A stretch of DNA of 8,178 bases from Leptolyngbyaceae cyanobacterium SM1_3_5 (GTDB taxonomy: Bacteria; Cyanobacteriota; Cyanobacteriia; Elainellales; Elainellaceae): contig JAAUTJ010000183.1 in assembly GCA_012031475.1 (NCBI GenBank), positions 1 through 8,178 on the forward strand. The letters run 5' to 3'. Both the position numbers and the translations under genes were made by a program. Below are positions 1 through 5,847 of the stretch, piece by piece. Numbering within the stretch: position 1 is the first letter of the stretch; each line of letters opens with the position of its first letter. The notes below the pieces were generated by a model. The model had not been told where the DNA came from and did no database searches. It saw only the letters and a program-made list of their open reading frames with translations.

Positions 1-1
1 C

Positions 2-266
2 GGTCGCGATGCGGGAGCCGTGCTGTTTCACACTGCCGATTTGCAAAAAGCCGTTGAGTCAATATGGCGATCGCGTCTATCGCTACCTGCACATGGATTC
101 CGGGCATCTCAGCCAGCGCTTGAACTTGGCGGCGATCCGCTTGGGCTTGGGCGTCAGCGGCATCGGCGGCTTTTTTGACGATGCGGTCAACGAAGTGCTG
201 GGCATTCCCAGCGATGAAGCCGTCCTCTACATCACCACGCTGGGACGACCCAGCCCCGCCGAATGA
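2..266 (+). CDS. SagB/ThcOx-type nitroreductase family dehydrogenase, C-terminal part, with one frameshift
   Basis: This is the C-terminal end of an FMN-dependent nitroreductase-fold oxidoreductase of the SagB/ThcOx type; the rest lies outside the window. Reading from base 2 gives GRDAGAVLFHTADLQ. From about base 50 the reading must move to the next frame to give QYGDRVYRYLHMDSGH, then QRLNLAAIRLGLGVSGIGG and the ending LYITTLGRPSPAE, all typical of this family's C-terminus. Removing one A from the A5 run at 45-49 joins the two parts as ADLQKPLSQYGDRVYRYL. The ATG at base 9 is therefore not a start. The stop TGA overlaps the next gene's ATG (ATGA, 263-266), so the two genes are probably translated together. 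SagB enzymes proper oxidise azolines in peptide natural products. Cyanobacteria also carry stand-alone relatives of unknown substrate, and nothing here indicates a peptide cluster. The family call is strong; the substrate is unknown. Confidence 0.8.
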   Translation, partial: VAMREPCCFTLPICKKPLSQYGDRVYRYLHMDSGHLSQRLNLAAIRLGLGVSGIGGFFDDAVNEVLGIPSDEAVLYITTLGRPSPAE

Positions 267-1153
267 GCGATCGACTGGAACTGCGGCTCGGCGCAACGGC
301 AGAAGGCATCGACTGGGTGCGATCGCTGCTCGCCACGATCGACTATGCGGGCGAAATCGACATTCGACCGATCGAGGGCGATTCGTGGCCGTATCGAGTC
401 CGGCTATATCCCGCAGCCGGATTTGAGGTCGATTCGATCGCCACTACGCTCTATTCGCTGGAGCGCACCAAACTGACCAGCCCGCTCGAAGCGTTCAGCG
501 CGGATGAAGTTTCGATCGCCGCTTCGCCCACGATTTCGATCGGACGATTCACGATTCAGCCGCCCGACAGTCAGCCAACCGACCAGCTTACTTTACAAAT
601 CGGCAGCACCTTGGCGTTTGGGAGCGGCCTGCATCCGGCTACGATCGTCAGCCTGAAACTGCTCGATCGCCACCTGTCGCCGTCCATGCAAACGCTCGAT
701 CTCGGTTCGGGGTCGGGAATTTTGAGTGTGGCAATGGCAAAGCTGGGCGCGGACGTGACGGCGATCGACAACGACCCGATCGCCGCCCAAGCAACGGAAT
801 CAACGGTCAAGCTGAACGGCGTTGAGACGCAGGTGCAAACGATGCAGGGTAGTTTGGGACAGGGCAGCGAGTTCGGGCACTGGATGAACGGCAGTTCGTT
901 TGGCGAGGTGGCGGCGATTCGTCCGATCGCCCAGTTCGATTTGATCGTGGCAAACATTCTCGCTCATCTGCATTTGACGCTGGCAACCGACTATCAGCAA
1001 GCCCTGAAGCCAAACGGCATTTTAATTACAGCGGGCTACACGATCGATCGCGCTGAAGAAATCGGCTCCGCCTTTCAAGCGGTTGGGTTTACGGAGATCG
1101 ATCGCGAAATGCTCGATGAATGGATGGCAATGGCTCATCGCCTGTCGTTCTAG
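263..1153 (+). CDS. prmA: PrmA-like ribosomal protein L11 methyltransferase
   Basis: This is a SAM-dependent class I methyltransferase of 296 aa, the usual length for PrmA, which trimethylates ribosomal protein L11 in the cytoplasm. An N-terminal substrate-recognition part (about residues 1-100) precedes the catalytic domain. The PrmA signature is AFGSGLHPAT (118-127), the SAM-binding loop is LDLGSGSGIL (145-154), the acidic strand-2 end is AIDNDP (167-172), and the post-motif is DLIVANILA (226-234), equivalent to the family's N-[IL]-L-A. The signature departs from the usual AFGTGxHxTT, with Ser for the first Thr and PAT for xTT, so an alternative protein substrate is possible. There is an insertion rich in Gly/Ser at about 197-215 (QGSLGQGSEFGHWMNGSS). 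The start is the ATG inside the ATGA overlap with the upstream nitroreductase, which suggests coupled translation. The frame is intact. Methyltransferase assignment is secure; orthology to PrmA is likely. Confidence 0.85.
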   Translation: MSDRLELRLGATAEGIDWVRSLLATIDYAGEIDIRPIEGDSWPYRVRLYPAAGFEVDSIATTLYSLERTKLTSPLEAFSADEVSIAASPTISIGRFTIQPPDSQPTDQLTLQIGSTLAFGSGLHPATIVSLKLLDRHLSPSMQTLDLGSGSGILSVAMAKLGADVTAIDNDPIAAQATESTVKLNGVETQVQTMQGSLGQGSEFGHWMNGSSFGEVAAIRPIAQFDLIVANILAHLHLTLATDYQQALKPNGILITAGYTIDRAEEIGSAFQAVGFTEIDREMLDEWMAMAHRLSF

Positions 1154-1287
1154 CCGGATGTCGTTCCAGCCAGATTAAGATCTTAAACGTCTTAGAAGTA
1201 ACGTAAAGATATATTGGACAGTTGCGATCGCACTTCCTATTGTGTAAATAGGTTGTGTAAACAGGCGATCTTAGAGAGAGGAAGGAA
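1154..1287 (+). promoter_or_regulatory. leuC upstream region with dyads, tandem repeat and strong ribosome binding site
   Basis: This gap separates prmA from leuC and is AT-richer than its surroundings. It holds a perfect 12-bp palindrome TTAAGATCTTAA (1175-1186) and a -10-like TATATT (1210-1215) without a good -35. A HIP1 octamer lies at 1224-1231. There is a 6-bp inverted repeat CCTATT/AATAGG (1236-1241 and 1247-1252). A tandem 13-bp direct repeat follows, TTGTGTAAATAGG (1240-1252) then TTGTGTAAACAGG (1253-1265), with one mismatch. The Shine-Dalgarno GAGAGG (1276-1281) sits 6 bases before the leuC ATG. No leader peptide rich in Leu codons was found. That this region carries the leuC promoter and a regulator site is inference from position and structure. 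Confidence 0.45.
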
Positions 1288-2690
1288 ATGAGTCAAGGGA
1301 CACTATTCGATAAAGTTTGGGACGCGCACACGGTCGGCACATTGCCATCGGGACAGACGCAACTGTTCATCGGGCTGCATTTGATTCACGAAGTCACTAG
1401 CCCGCAGGCGTTCGCCATGCTGCGCGATCGCAATTTGAAAGTGATGTTTCCCGAAAGAACGATCGCGACCGTCGATCACATTGTTCCGACCGAAAATCAG
1501 GCGCGTCCGTTTGCCGACGAGATGGCCGAAGAAATGATGCGGGCGATCGAGCAAAACACCCAGTCCAACGGCATTACCTTCTACAACATCGGGTCAGGCA
1601 ATCAAGGCGTCGTTCACGTGATTGCCCCGGAACAAGGCTTAACTCAGCCCGGAATGACGATCGCCTGTGGAGACAGCCACACCTCGACACACGGCGCATT
1701 TGGGGCGATCGCCTTTGGGATCGGAACCAGCCAGGTTCGCGACGTTCTCGCCTCGCAAACTTTGGCCTTGGCAAAGCTAAAAGTCCGCAAAATCGAAGTA
1801 AATGGTGAACTGCGCCCCGGCGTTTACGCCAAAGACGTGATTTTGCACATCATCCGCACTCTGGGCGTGACGGGCGGCGTCGGCTATGCCTACGAATTCG
1901 CTGGAACGACGTTCGATCGCATGAGCATGGAAGAGCGGATGACCGTTTGCAACATGGCGATCGAGGGCGGCGCACGGTGCGGCTACGTCAATCCCGACGA
2001 GACGACGTTTGAGTATCTGAAAGGCCGCGACTTTGCGCCGAAAGGGGAAGCGTGGGATCAAGCGATCGACTGGTGGCGATCGATCCGCAGCGATGCCGAC
2101 GCGCAATACGATGATGTCGTCGTCTTTGATGCGGCTGACATTTCGCCGACCGTCACTTGGGGAATCACGCCGGGACAGGGAATCGGCGTCGATCAGTCGA
2201 TCCCAACGCCGGATGCGCTGGGGCAGACGATCGCGAAATTGCCGCCGAAGCCTACAAGTACATGGATTTGGAACCGGGAGCGGCGATCGCAGGCACAAAG
2301 GTCGATGTCTGCTTCATCGGAAGCTGCACAAACGGACGAATCAGCGATTTGCGCGAAGCCGCCAAAGTCGCGCAGGGTCGGCAGGTGGCGGCAGGCGTGA
2401 AAGCCTTTGTCGTTCCCGGTTCAGAGCGCGTCAAGCAGGAAGCCGAGGCGGAAGGACTCGATCGCATTTTCGAGGAAGCCGGATTTGAATGGCGCGAAGC
2501 TGGATGCTCGATGTGTCTGGCAATGAATCCCGATAAGCTGCAAGGTCGCCAAATCAGCGCCTCTTCTTCTAACCGCAATTTCAAAGGTCGGCAAGGCTCA
2601 TCTTCCGGTCGGACGCTGTTAATGAGTCCGGCAATGGTCGCGGCGGCGGCTGTTAAGGGCGAGGTCTTCGATGTGCGGAATTTGCTGTAG
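1288..2690 (+). CDS. leuC: 3-isopropylmalate dehydratase large subunit LeuC, with one frameshift
   Basis: LeuC with LeuD isomerises 2-isopropylmalate to 3-isopropylmalate in leucine synthesis; it is a cytoplasmic aconitase-fold enzyme with a [4Fe-4S] cluster. Recognisable segments are FDKVWDAHTV, VDHIVPT, ACGDSHTSTHGAFGAIAFG, SDADAQYDDVV and TVTWGITPGQ in the first frame, up to about 2220. In the second frame come DREIAAEAYKYMDLEPG, CFIGSCTNGRISDLREAAK, FVVPGSERVKQEAEAEGLD, GFEWREAGCSMCLAMNPDK and SSSNRNFKGRQGSSSGRT. The cluster cysteines (one in GSCTN, two in CSMC) all lie after the break, so the first frame alone could not make an active enzyme. Adding one G to the G4 run at 2220-2223 joins the halves as DALGADDREIAAEAY and gives 468 codons with stop, which fits cyanobacterial LeuC. 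The ATG is chosen for the Shine-Dalgarno 6 bases upstream. The frameshift is most likely a read error. Confidence 0.95.
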
Positions 2691-2691
2691 A

Positions 2692-2720
2692 TTGAATTAC
2701 TGATAGTACGAATGTATGAT
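2692..2720 (+). promoter_or_regulatory. promoter-like sequence for the Uma2 gene
   Basis: TTGAAT at 2692-2697 and TATGAT at 2715-2720 are separated by exactly 17 bases, matching a sigma-70 promoter at 4 of 6 and 5 of 6 positions. It begins just after the leuC stop codon and ends 32 bases before the Uma2 ATG. This suggests the Uma2 gene and possibly leuD can be transcribed independently of leuC. It is pattern-based only. Confidence 0.45.
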
Positions 2721-2752
2721 TGAGGGATTCGATCGCATTTGAGGTGATCAAA

Positions 2753-3466
2753 ATGGTGACGTTTGTTCCGATCGAAACAGTTCAATATCCCGACGAGGAC
2801 GGCAAGCCGATGGCGGAAGGTGATGCTCAGCGGAAAGCGTTGACTTACTGCACCGAGACTTTAAGCCTCTATTTCCGCAGTCGTCGTTCTGACGTTTATG
2901 TGGCTGGAAATCTGTTCATCTACTATGAGCAGGGCAATCCAGCGAGCGTGATCGCGCCCGATGTTTTCGTTGTGTTTGGCGTGAATTCGGACGATCGCCG
3001 CTCTTACAAAACTTGGGAAGAAGGCGATCGAACTCCGGATTTTGTCCTTGAAATCACCTCAAAATCAACCCGCACTCAAGACCAAGGCGCAAAGAAGGGA
3101 ATCTACGCTTTCTTGGGCGTTCAAGAATACTTTCAGTTTGATCCAACAGGCGACTACCTTCAGCCCGCGCTGCAAGGAATGCGCTTGCAGGACGGCAACT
3201 ATTCTGTCATTCAACCTAAAGAAACAGCGGAAAATTTGCTGATTCTACACAGCGAATCGCTGCAACTCGATTTGCGCCTCGAAGCTGGACAACTCCGCTT
3301 TTCCAATCCCGCAACGGGCGAAAAGCTGTTGAGCTATGAGGAACTGGAGGAAGCAAGACAGGCGGCAGAGCAGCGGGCAAACGATGAAGCGATCGCCCGT
3401 CAAGCGATCGAAGCTCGCATGGCCGAATTAGAAGCCCAATTGCGTCAGTTAAAAGGCGAATCGTAA
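2753..3466 (+). CDS. Uma2 family protein (PD-(D/E)XK nuclease-like fold, DUF820)
   Basis: This 237-aa protein belongs to the Uma2/DUF820 family, which is greatly expanded in cyanobacteria and has a restriction-endonuclease-like fold but no established role. Residues fitting the nuclease core are Asp70 in IAPDVFVVF, Glu100 in PDFVLEITSKST, and Lys114/Lys115 in QGAKKGIYAFLGV. The hallmark GVQEYFQFDP (122-131) and YLQPALQGMRL follow. The C-terminal 35-40 residues (about 197-233, EELEEARQAAEQ onwards) are rich in Glu, Ala, Arg and Gln and look like a coiled coil, a common tail in this family. The ATG at 2753 is preferred over an in-frame TTG at 2720, because GAGGTGA (2741-2747) sits 5 bases upstream of it. 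It lies between leuC and leuD, 62 bases after one and 42 before the other. Its function is unknown and no link to leucine synthesis is evident. Confidence 0.88.
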   Translation: MVTFVPIETVQYPDEDGKPMAEGDAQRKALTYCTETLSLYFRSRRSDVYVAGNLFIYYEQGNPASVIAPDVFVVFGVNSDDRRSYKTWEEGDRTPDFVLEITSKSTRTQDQGAKKGIYAFLGVQEYFQFDPTGDYLQPALQGMRLQDGNYSVIQPKETAENLLILHSESLQLDLRLEAGQLRFSNPATGEKLLSYEELEEARQAAEQRANDEAIARQAIEARMAELEAQLRQLKGES

Positions 3467-3508
3467 TGCGATCGCGCCATCAATTCTAGATAGTTTGGAG
3501 AATGTTTT

Positions 3509-4103
3509 ATGAGTCAGGTTCAAACCGTTTCAGGTCGTGGTATTCCCTTAGTTGGAAATGATATCGACACCGATCGCATCATTCCGGCTCGATTTTTGCG
3601 CTGCGTCACGTTTGATGGTTTGGGAGCGCAAGTGTTCGCAGACGATCGCCACTCAAACCCAAGGTACAACATCCGTTTGATCAGCCGCAATTTCAAGGCG
3701 CAGAAATTTTAGTTGTCAATCGCAATTTTGGCTGCGGATCTTCACGAGAACACGCCCCGCAAGCGATCGCCAAATGGGCGTCAAGGCTTTAGTTGGTGAA
3801 AGTTTCGCCGAAATTTTCTTTGGCAACTGTGTGGCGATGGGAATTCCCTGCGTAACAGCAAATCCTATTGATGTGCAAACTTTGCAAACTTGGATTGCAG
3901 GGAATCCACAAGAAGCGATCGCCCTCGATCTCAACGCAATGCAGGTGCGCTTTGGCGATCAAAGCATCACCGTTTCGATGAATGAAGGCGCAAGAAATAT
4001 GTTTGTCAGCGGCACTTGGGACGCTTGCGGGCAGCTTGTCGCACAGGCCGATCGTATCCAAGCGACTGCTATCAAACTGCCTTATCTCGCTTGGAGCCGC
4101 TAG
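3509..4103 (+). CDS. leuD: 3-isopropylmalate dehydratase small subunit LeuD, with at least two frameshifts
   Basis: LeuD is the swivel-domain subunit of isopropylmalate isomerase and pairs with LeuC. Three consecutive segments in three frames make one protein. The first (3509 to about 3649) has VSGRGIPLVGNDIDTDRIIP and FDGLGAQVFADDR. The second (3670 to about 3777) has HPFDQPQFQGAEILVVNRNF, then GCGSSREHAPQAIAKW. The third (about 3777 to 4103) has GVKALVGESFAEIFFGNCVA and continues to the end PYLAWSR. The second break is repaired by one G in the G3 run at 3776-3778 (KWGVKAL). The first can be repaired by removing two bases, one C near 3649-3650 and one A near 3668-3669, giving DDRTQTQGTHPFD, or by adding one base. 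The total becomes about 197-198 aa, normal for the family. The ATG has a GGAG 8 bases upstream. The stop TAG overlaps the stop of the convergent GST gene. Identity is certain; the breaks are probably read errors. Confidence 0.92.
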
Positions 4104-4708
4104 AGATTCGGAACATTCATGCCGCGCACAACGGCGGGACGCTGGGCGATCGATTCCGTCCAGCGTTTCAAATTGGGATGATTGTCCAGCGTCAAGCCTT
4201 GGAAGTCGTAGACGGCGACCCAAGGATAAATTGCGATGTCTGCGATCGAATAGTCGCCGCAGATGTACTCGTGTGACTGCAACTGCTTGTCCAACACGCC
4301 ATAAAGCCGATAGGTTTCAGTTTCGTAGCGGTTAATGGCGTAGGGAATTTTTTCGGGCGCAAACTTTTTGAAGTGGTTTAGCTGGCCGAACATTGGCCCC
4401 ACGCTGCCCATTTGCAGCATCAGCCATTGCAGCACGTTAAAGCGGGCTTTGGTTTCAGTGGGTAAAAGCTGGCCGGACTTTTCAGCTAAATAAATCAAAA
4501 TTGCGCCGGATTCAAACACGGTGATTTCTGTTTCGCGATCGACAATTGCGGGAATTTTGCTATTCGGATTGATTGCAACATAGCTCGACGTGAACTGGTC
4601 GTCTTTGCGGATGTCAATGACGTGAACCTCGTAGGGCAGGCCAACTTCTTCGAGCATGATCGAGGCTTTGCGACCGTTCGGCGTGGTGAAGGTGTAGAGG
4701 TCAATCAT
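4100..4708 (-). CDS. Glutathione S-transferase, YfcG/Ure2p-like (Nu class)
   Basis: This is a cytoplasmic 202-aa glutathione transferase of typical length. The N-terminal thioredoxin-like domain (about 1-80) has the Nu-class start IDLYTFTTPNGRK with Thr9 and Asn11 in the usual Tyr/Ser activation position. It also has the cis-proline segment KIPAIVD (51-57) and the glutathione-binding pair Glu66-Ser67 in FESGAILIYLAEK. The helical C-terminal domain carries MGSVGPMFGQLNHF, IPYAINRYETET and the fold-stabilising SIADIAIYPW (154-163). E. coli relatives YfcG and YghU act as GSH-dependent disulfide reductases, so a thiol-disulfide role is more likely than classical conjugation; that part is family knowledge. 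The ATG at 4706-4708 fits the family's N-terminus exactly, although no clear Shine-Dalgarno precedes it. The stop CTA (plus strand 4100-4102) overlaps the leuD stop. Confidence 0.9.
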   Translation of the reverse strand: MIDLYTFTTPNGRKASIMLEEVGLPYEVHVIDIRKDDQFTSSYVAINPNSKIPAIVDRETEITVFESGAILIYLAEKSGQLLPTETKARFNVLQWLMLQMGSVGPMFGQLNHFKKFAPEKIPYAINRYETETYRLYGVLDKQLQSHEYICGDYSIADIAIYPWVAVYDFQGLTLDNHPNLKRWTESIAQRPAVVRGMNVPNL

Positions 4709-4900
4709 CGTTTGCCACTTGAGAAATTGCTTTTTAGCCTAGCGCGAATTCGGGCGATCGATTTATCTGTCTCTCCTGAGCATAGTGCATCCCTCAAACT
4801 GGACAGAGCATTGCCTGATCTCACTCAAGCCTTTTGCCTGTTTTTGTATTAGACAACTTGCGGTTGGTTTTGCTGTTTTTTGGCTTTTCTGCTGGTAATT
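4709..4900. other. Non-coding gap upstream of the GST gene, with possible IS3-type terminal repeat
   Basis: No gene is supported here. The stretch must hold the promoter of the minus-strand GST gene, but no convincing -10/-35 pair was found. At 4777-4807 a sequence beginning TGA and containing CCCTCAAACTGGACAGAG resembles, from memory, the inner part of IS3-family terminal repeats. It lies about 95 bases beyond the apparent transposase stop at 4901, the right side for a 3' end. The match is by eye only. The stretch from 4840 to 4900 is T-rich on the plus strand. Confidence 0.3.
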
Positions 4901-4957
4901 TCATTGATTTTCAAACTCCATTGGGGTGAGGTAATTCAAGAAGGAATGAGTCCGTTT
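4901..4957 (-). pseudogene. Remnant of IS3-family transposase (OrfB C-terminus)
   Basis: On the minus strand this stretch encodes KRTHSFLNYLTPMEFENQ followed by TGA. It resembles the end of IS3-family OrfB transposases, whose last residues are typically NR-R-HS-LGY-(L/K)(T/S)P-EFE. The frame is closed by a stop immediately upstream (4958-4960), and no DDE catalytic segment is found further upstream, so only a scar is left. A candidate terminal repeat lies downstream at 4777-4807. The match is short (18 residues) but ordered and ends at the right place, so chance is possible yet unlikely. Confidence 0.5.
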
Positions 4958-4963
4958 CTAGGT

Positions 4964-5148
4964 CTAATCCTCTTCTAGAAATCTGCTGATTTCCTCATAG
5001 ACTTGGTGCAAAGTTGCGAAACTCAGATAAGTCTACCTCTCCTGCCTTAATCGATCGTATTAACCACTTTGTTGAGCCGTTTTGCCTGAGTTTCCATTTC
5101 TGCCATGCTTCTAGCCAAGCCTTGCTCTTCTAGGAGCGAATCAATGCC
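4964..5148 (-). pseudogene. Broken coding stretch of unrecognised family
   Basis: Three protein-like pieces follow each other on the minus strand in different frames. The first is GIDSLLEEQGLARSMAEMET then QAKRLNKVVNTID (stop at 5047-5049). The second is IKAGEVDLSEFRNFAPS (through about 5000). The third is VYEEISRFLEED (stop at 4964-4966). Their charged, helical composition and order suggest one small protein with two frameshifts, whose start is either the ATG at 5104-5106 or has been lost. The family is not recognised. It lies between the DUF2808 gene and the IS3-like scar, on the same strand as both. It could be decayed DNA carried with the insertion sequence, or a small intact gene broken only by read errors. 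Confidence 0.3.
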
Positions 5149-5161
5149 TTTAAAACACACC

Positions 5162-5728
5162 CTAATTGAAAAACAACAGGTCATCACTGGGATCATTAAT
5201 GTCGATGCGGCCATAGCCCAAAAACTGACCGTAAGGCCGATCGCCTGCTGGAAACGCCGTCACGCCATACAGATAGATGCCTCCAGTGCGTGGATTGCGT
5301 TCGGGATCAACGCCAATTGTCACCGTCGTCCCCGGTGGAATTGGCGGATTAAATTGCAGCGTCACGGTATTCGTTTCGTTGTCGAACGTGGTGTTGGCGA
5401 TCGAAACTTTCGCGCCCTGCTGCCGCCGCGTTCCAACAAATGCCACACTCTCTTCAACCTCAAACTCAACGCGCCGCGCCGCACTGTCGCCATCGCGCTG
5501 CGTAATTGCCACCTGTCCAAGCGGTTCATCGGAATTCGCGGGAACATCGATCGTGAAATAGTAGGTGGCGTTGCGGGCGAGTGCCGATCGCTCCGTCGTC
5601 ACAGTGTTTACCAGTCGCGGCGGCTGCACAAAATAAACCCGCCCATCCGACAAACGCACCGCATGGGCAGCTTGCACACCGATCAGGGCTGCTCCCAGAA
5701 AAACTCCCAATCCCGCGATCGCTTTCAT
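5162..5728 (-). CDS. DUF2808 family secreted protein
   Basis: This is a 188-aa protein of the DUF2808 family, found almost only in cyanobacteria and without known function. The N-terminus MKAIAGLGVFLGAALIGVQA with AHA before VRL is a classical signal peptide: Lys2, a hydrophobic core, and an AxA cleavage site near residue 23. The mature protein would be in the periplasm or outside. The family pattern is clear: VYFVQPPRL, ATYYFTIDVPANSDEPLGQV, ITQRDG, VAFVGTR, TVTLQFNPPIPPGTTVTIGV, NPRTGGIYLYGVTAFPAG and GQFLGYGRIDI. The composition is beta-rich with few Cys. The start at 5728 is chosen because it opens the signal peptide; an in-frame ATG at 5821 would add 31 residues unlike anything in the family. 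It lies downstream of pirin on the same strand, separated by 119 bases that contain an inverted repeat, so it is probably a separate transcript. TAGAAT on the minus strand, shortly upstream of the ATG, could be its -10. Confidence 0.88.
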   Translation of the reverse strand: MKAIAGLGVFLGAALIGVQAAHAVRLSDGRVYFVQPPRLVNTVTTERSALARNATYYFTIDVPANSDEPLGQVAITQRDGDSAARRVEFEVEESVAFVGTRRQQGAKVSIANTTFDNETNTVTLQFNPPIPPGTTVTIGVDPERNPRTGGIYLYGVTAFPAGDRPYGQFLGYGRIDINDPSDDLLFFN

Positions 5729-5780
5729 GTCCGTGAATTTACTCCAAGCGTGATTCGATTCTAGCCAGGGTCGATCGTCT

Positions 5781-5821
5781 GTGCCGACCGTCCGTAAGAG
5801 AGAATTATGGGCGATCGGCAC
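5781..5821. repeat. Long-loop inverted repeat between pirin and DUF2808 genes
   Basis: GTGCCGACCG (5781-5790) and CGATCGGCAC (5812-5821) are inverted copies matching at 9 of 10 positions, with a 21-base loop. It lies after the pirin stop and before the DUF2808 start. The loop is long and no T-run follows on either strand, so it is not a standard intrinsic terminator. It may be an mRNA structure or a binding site for a dimeric protein. Confidence 0.35.
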
Positions 5822-5847
5822 TTTCGTCTAAGCTCGAATCAAACAGC

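Noticed and set aside
1777..2298. Minus-strand open frame inside leuC, and similar ones at 571-957 and 2252-2785
   Set aside because: All lie opposite conserved coding sequence, have Arg/Ser-rich low-similarity products, and lack ribosome sites or family motifs.
2157..2690. Reading the second leuC half as a separate gene from ATG 2157
   Set aside because: Its first 23 or so residues are out-of-frame leuC sequence; similarity to LeuC starts only at about 2225, so it is the continuation of leuC and not an independent start.
2200..3800. Programmed ribosomal frameshifting in leuC or leuD
   Set aside because: The sites share no slippery heptamer, downstream pseudoknot or internal Shine-Dalgarno pattern, and both shift directions occur in the window. 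Indels are simpler.
3774..4103. Reading the LeuD C-terminus as a separate small gene from ATG 3774
   Set aside because: The conserved LeuD sequence continues directly upstream in another frame (GCGSSREHAPQAIAKW), so the ATG is internal to leuD.
4622..4852. Plus-strand open frame running from inside the GST gene into the gap
   Set aside because: Its first half is antisense to conserved GST sequence and the rest has no recognisable motif or ribosome site.
4955..4981. Inverted repeat TTTCTAG (4955-4961) / CTAGAAA (4975-4981) as a terminator or attachment site
   Set aside because: Arms are AT-rich and short with a 13-base loop and no T-run; it sits within decayed sequence, and chance occurrence is reasonable.
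5105..5764. A long plus-strand open frame (219 codons) opposite the DUF2808 gene
   Set aside because: The minus-strand reading gives a signal peptide and clear DUF2808 motifs. The plus-strand reading is rich in Arg, His and Cys, resembles nothing, and has no ribosome site. It is a shadow frame of GC-rich coding DNA.
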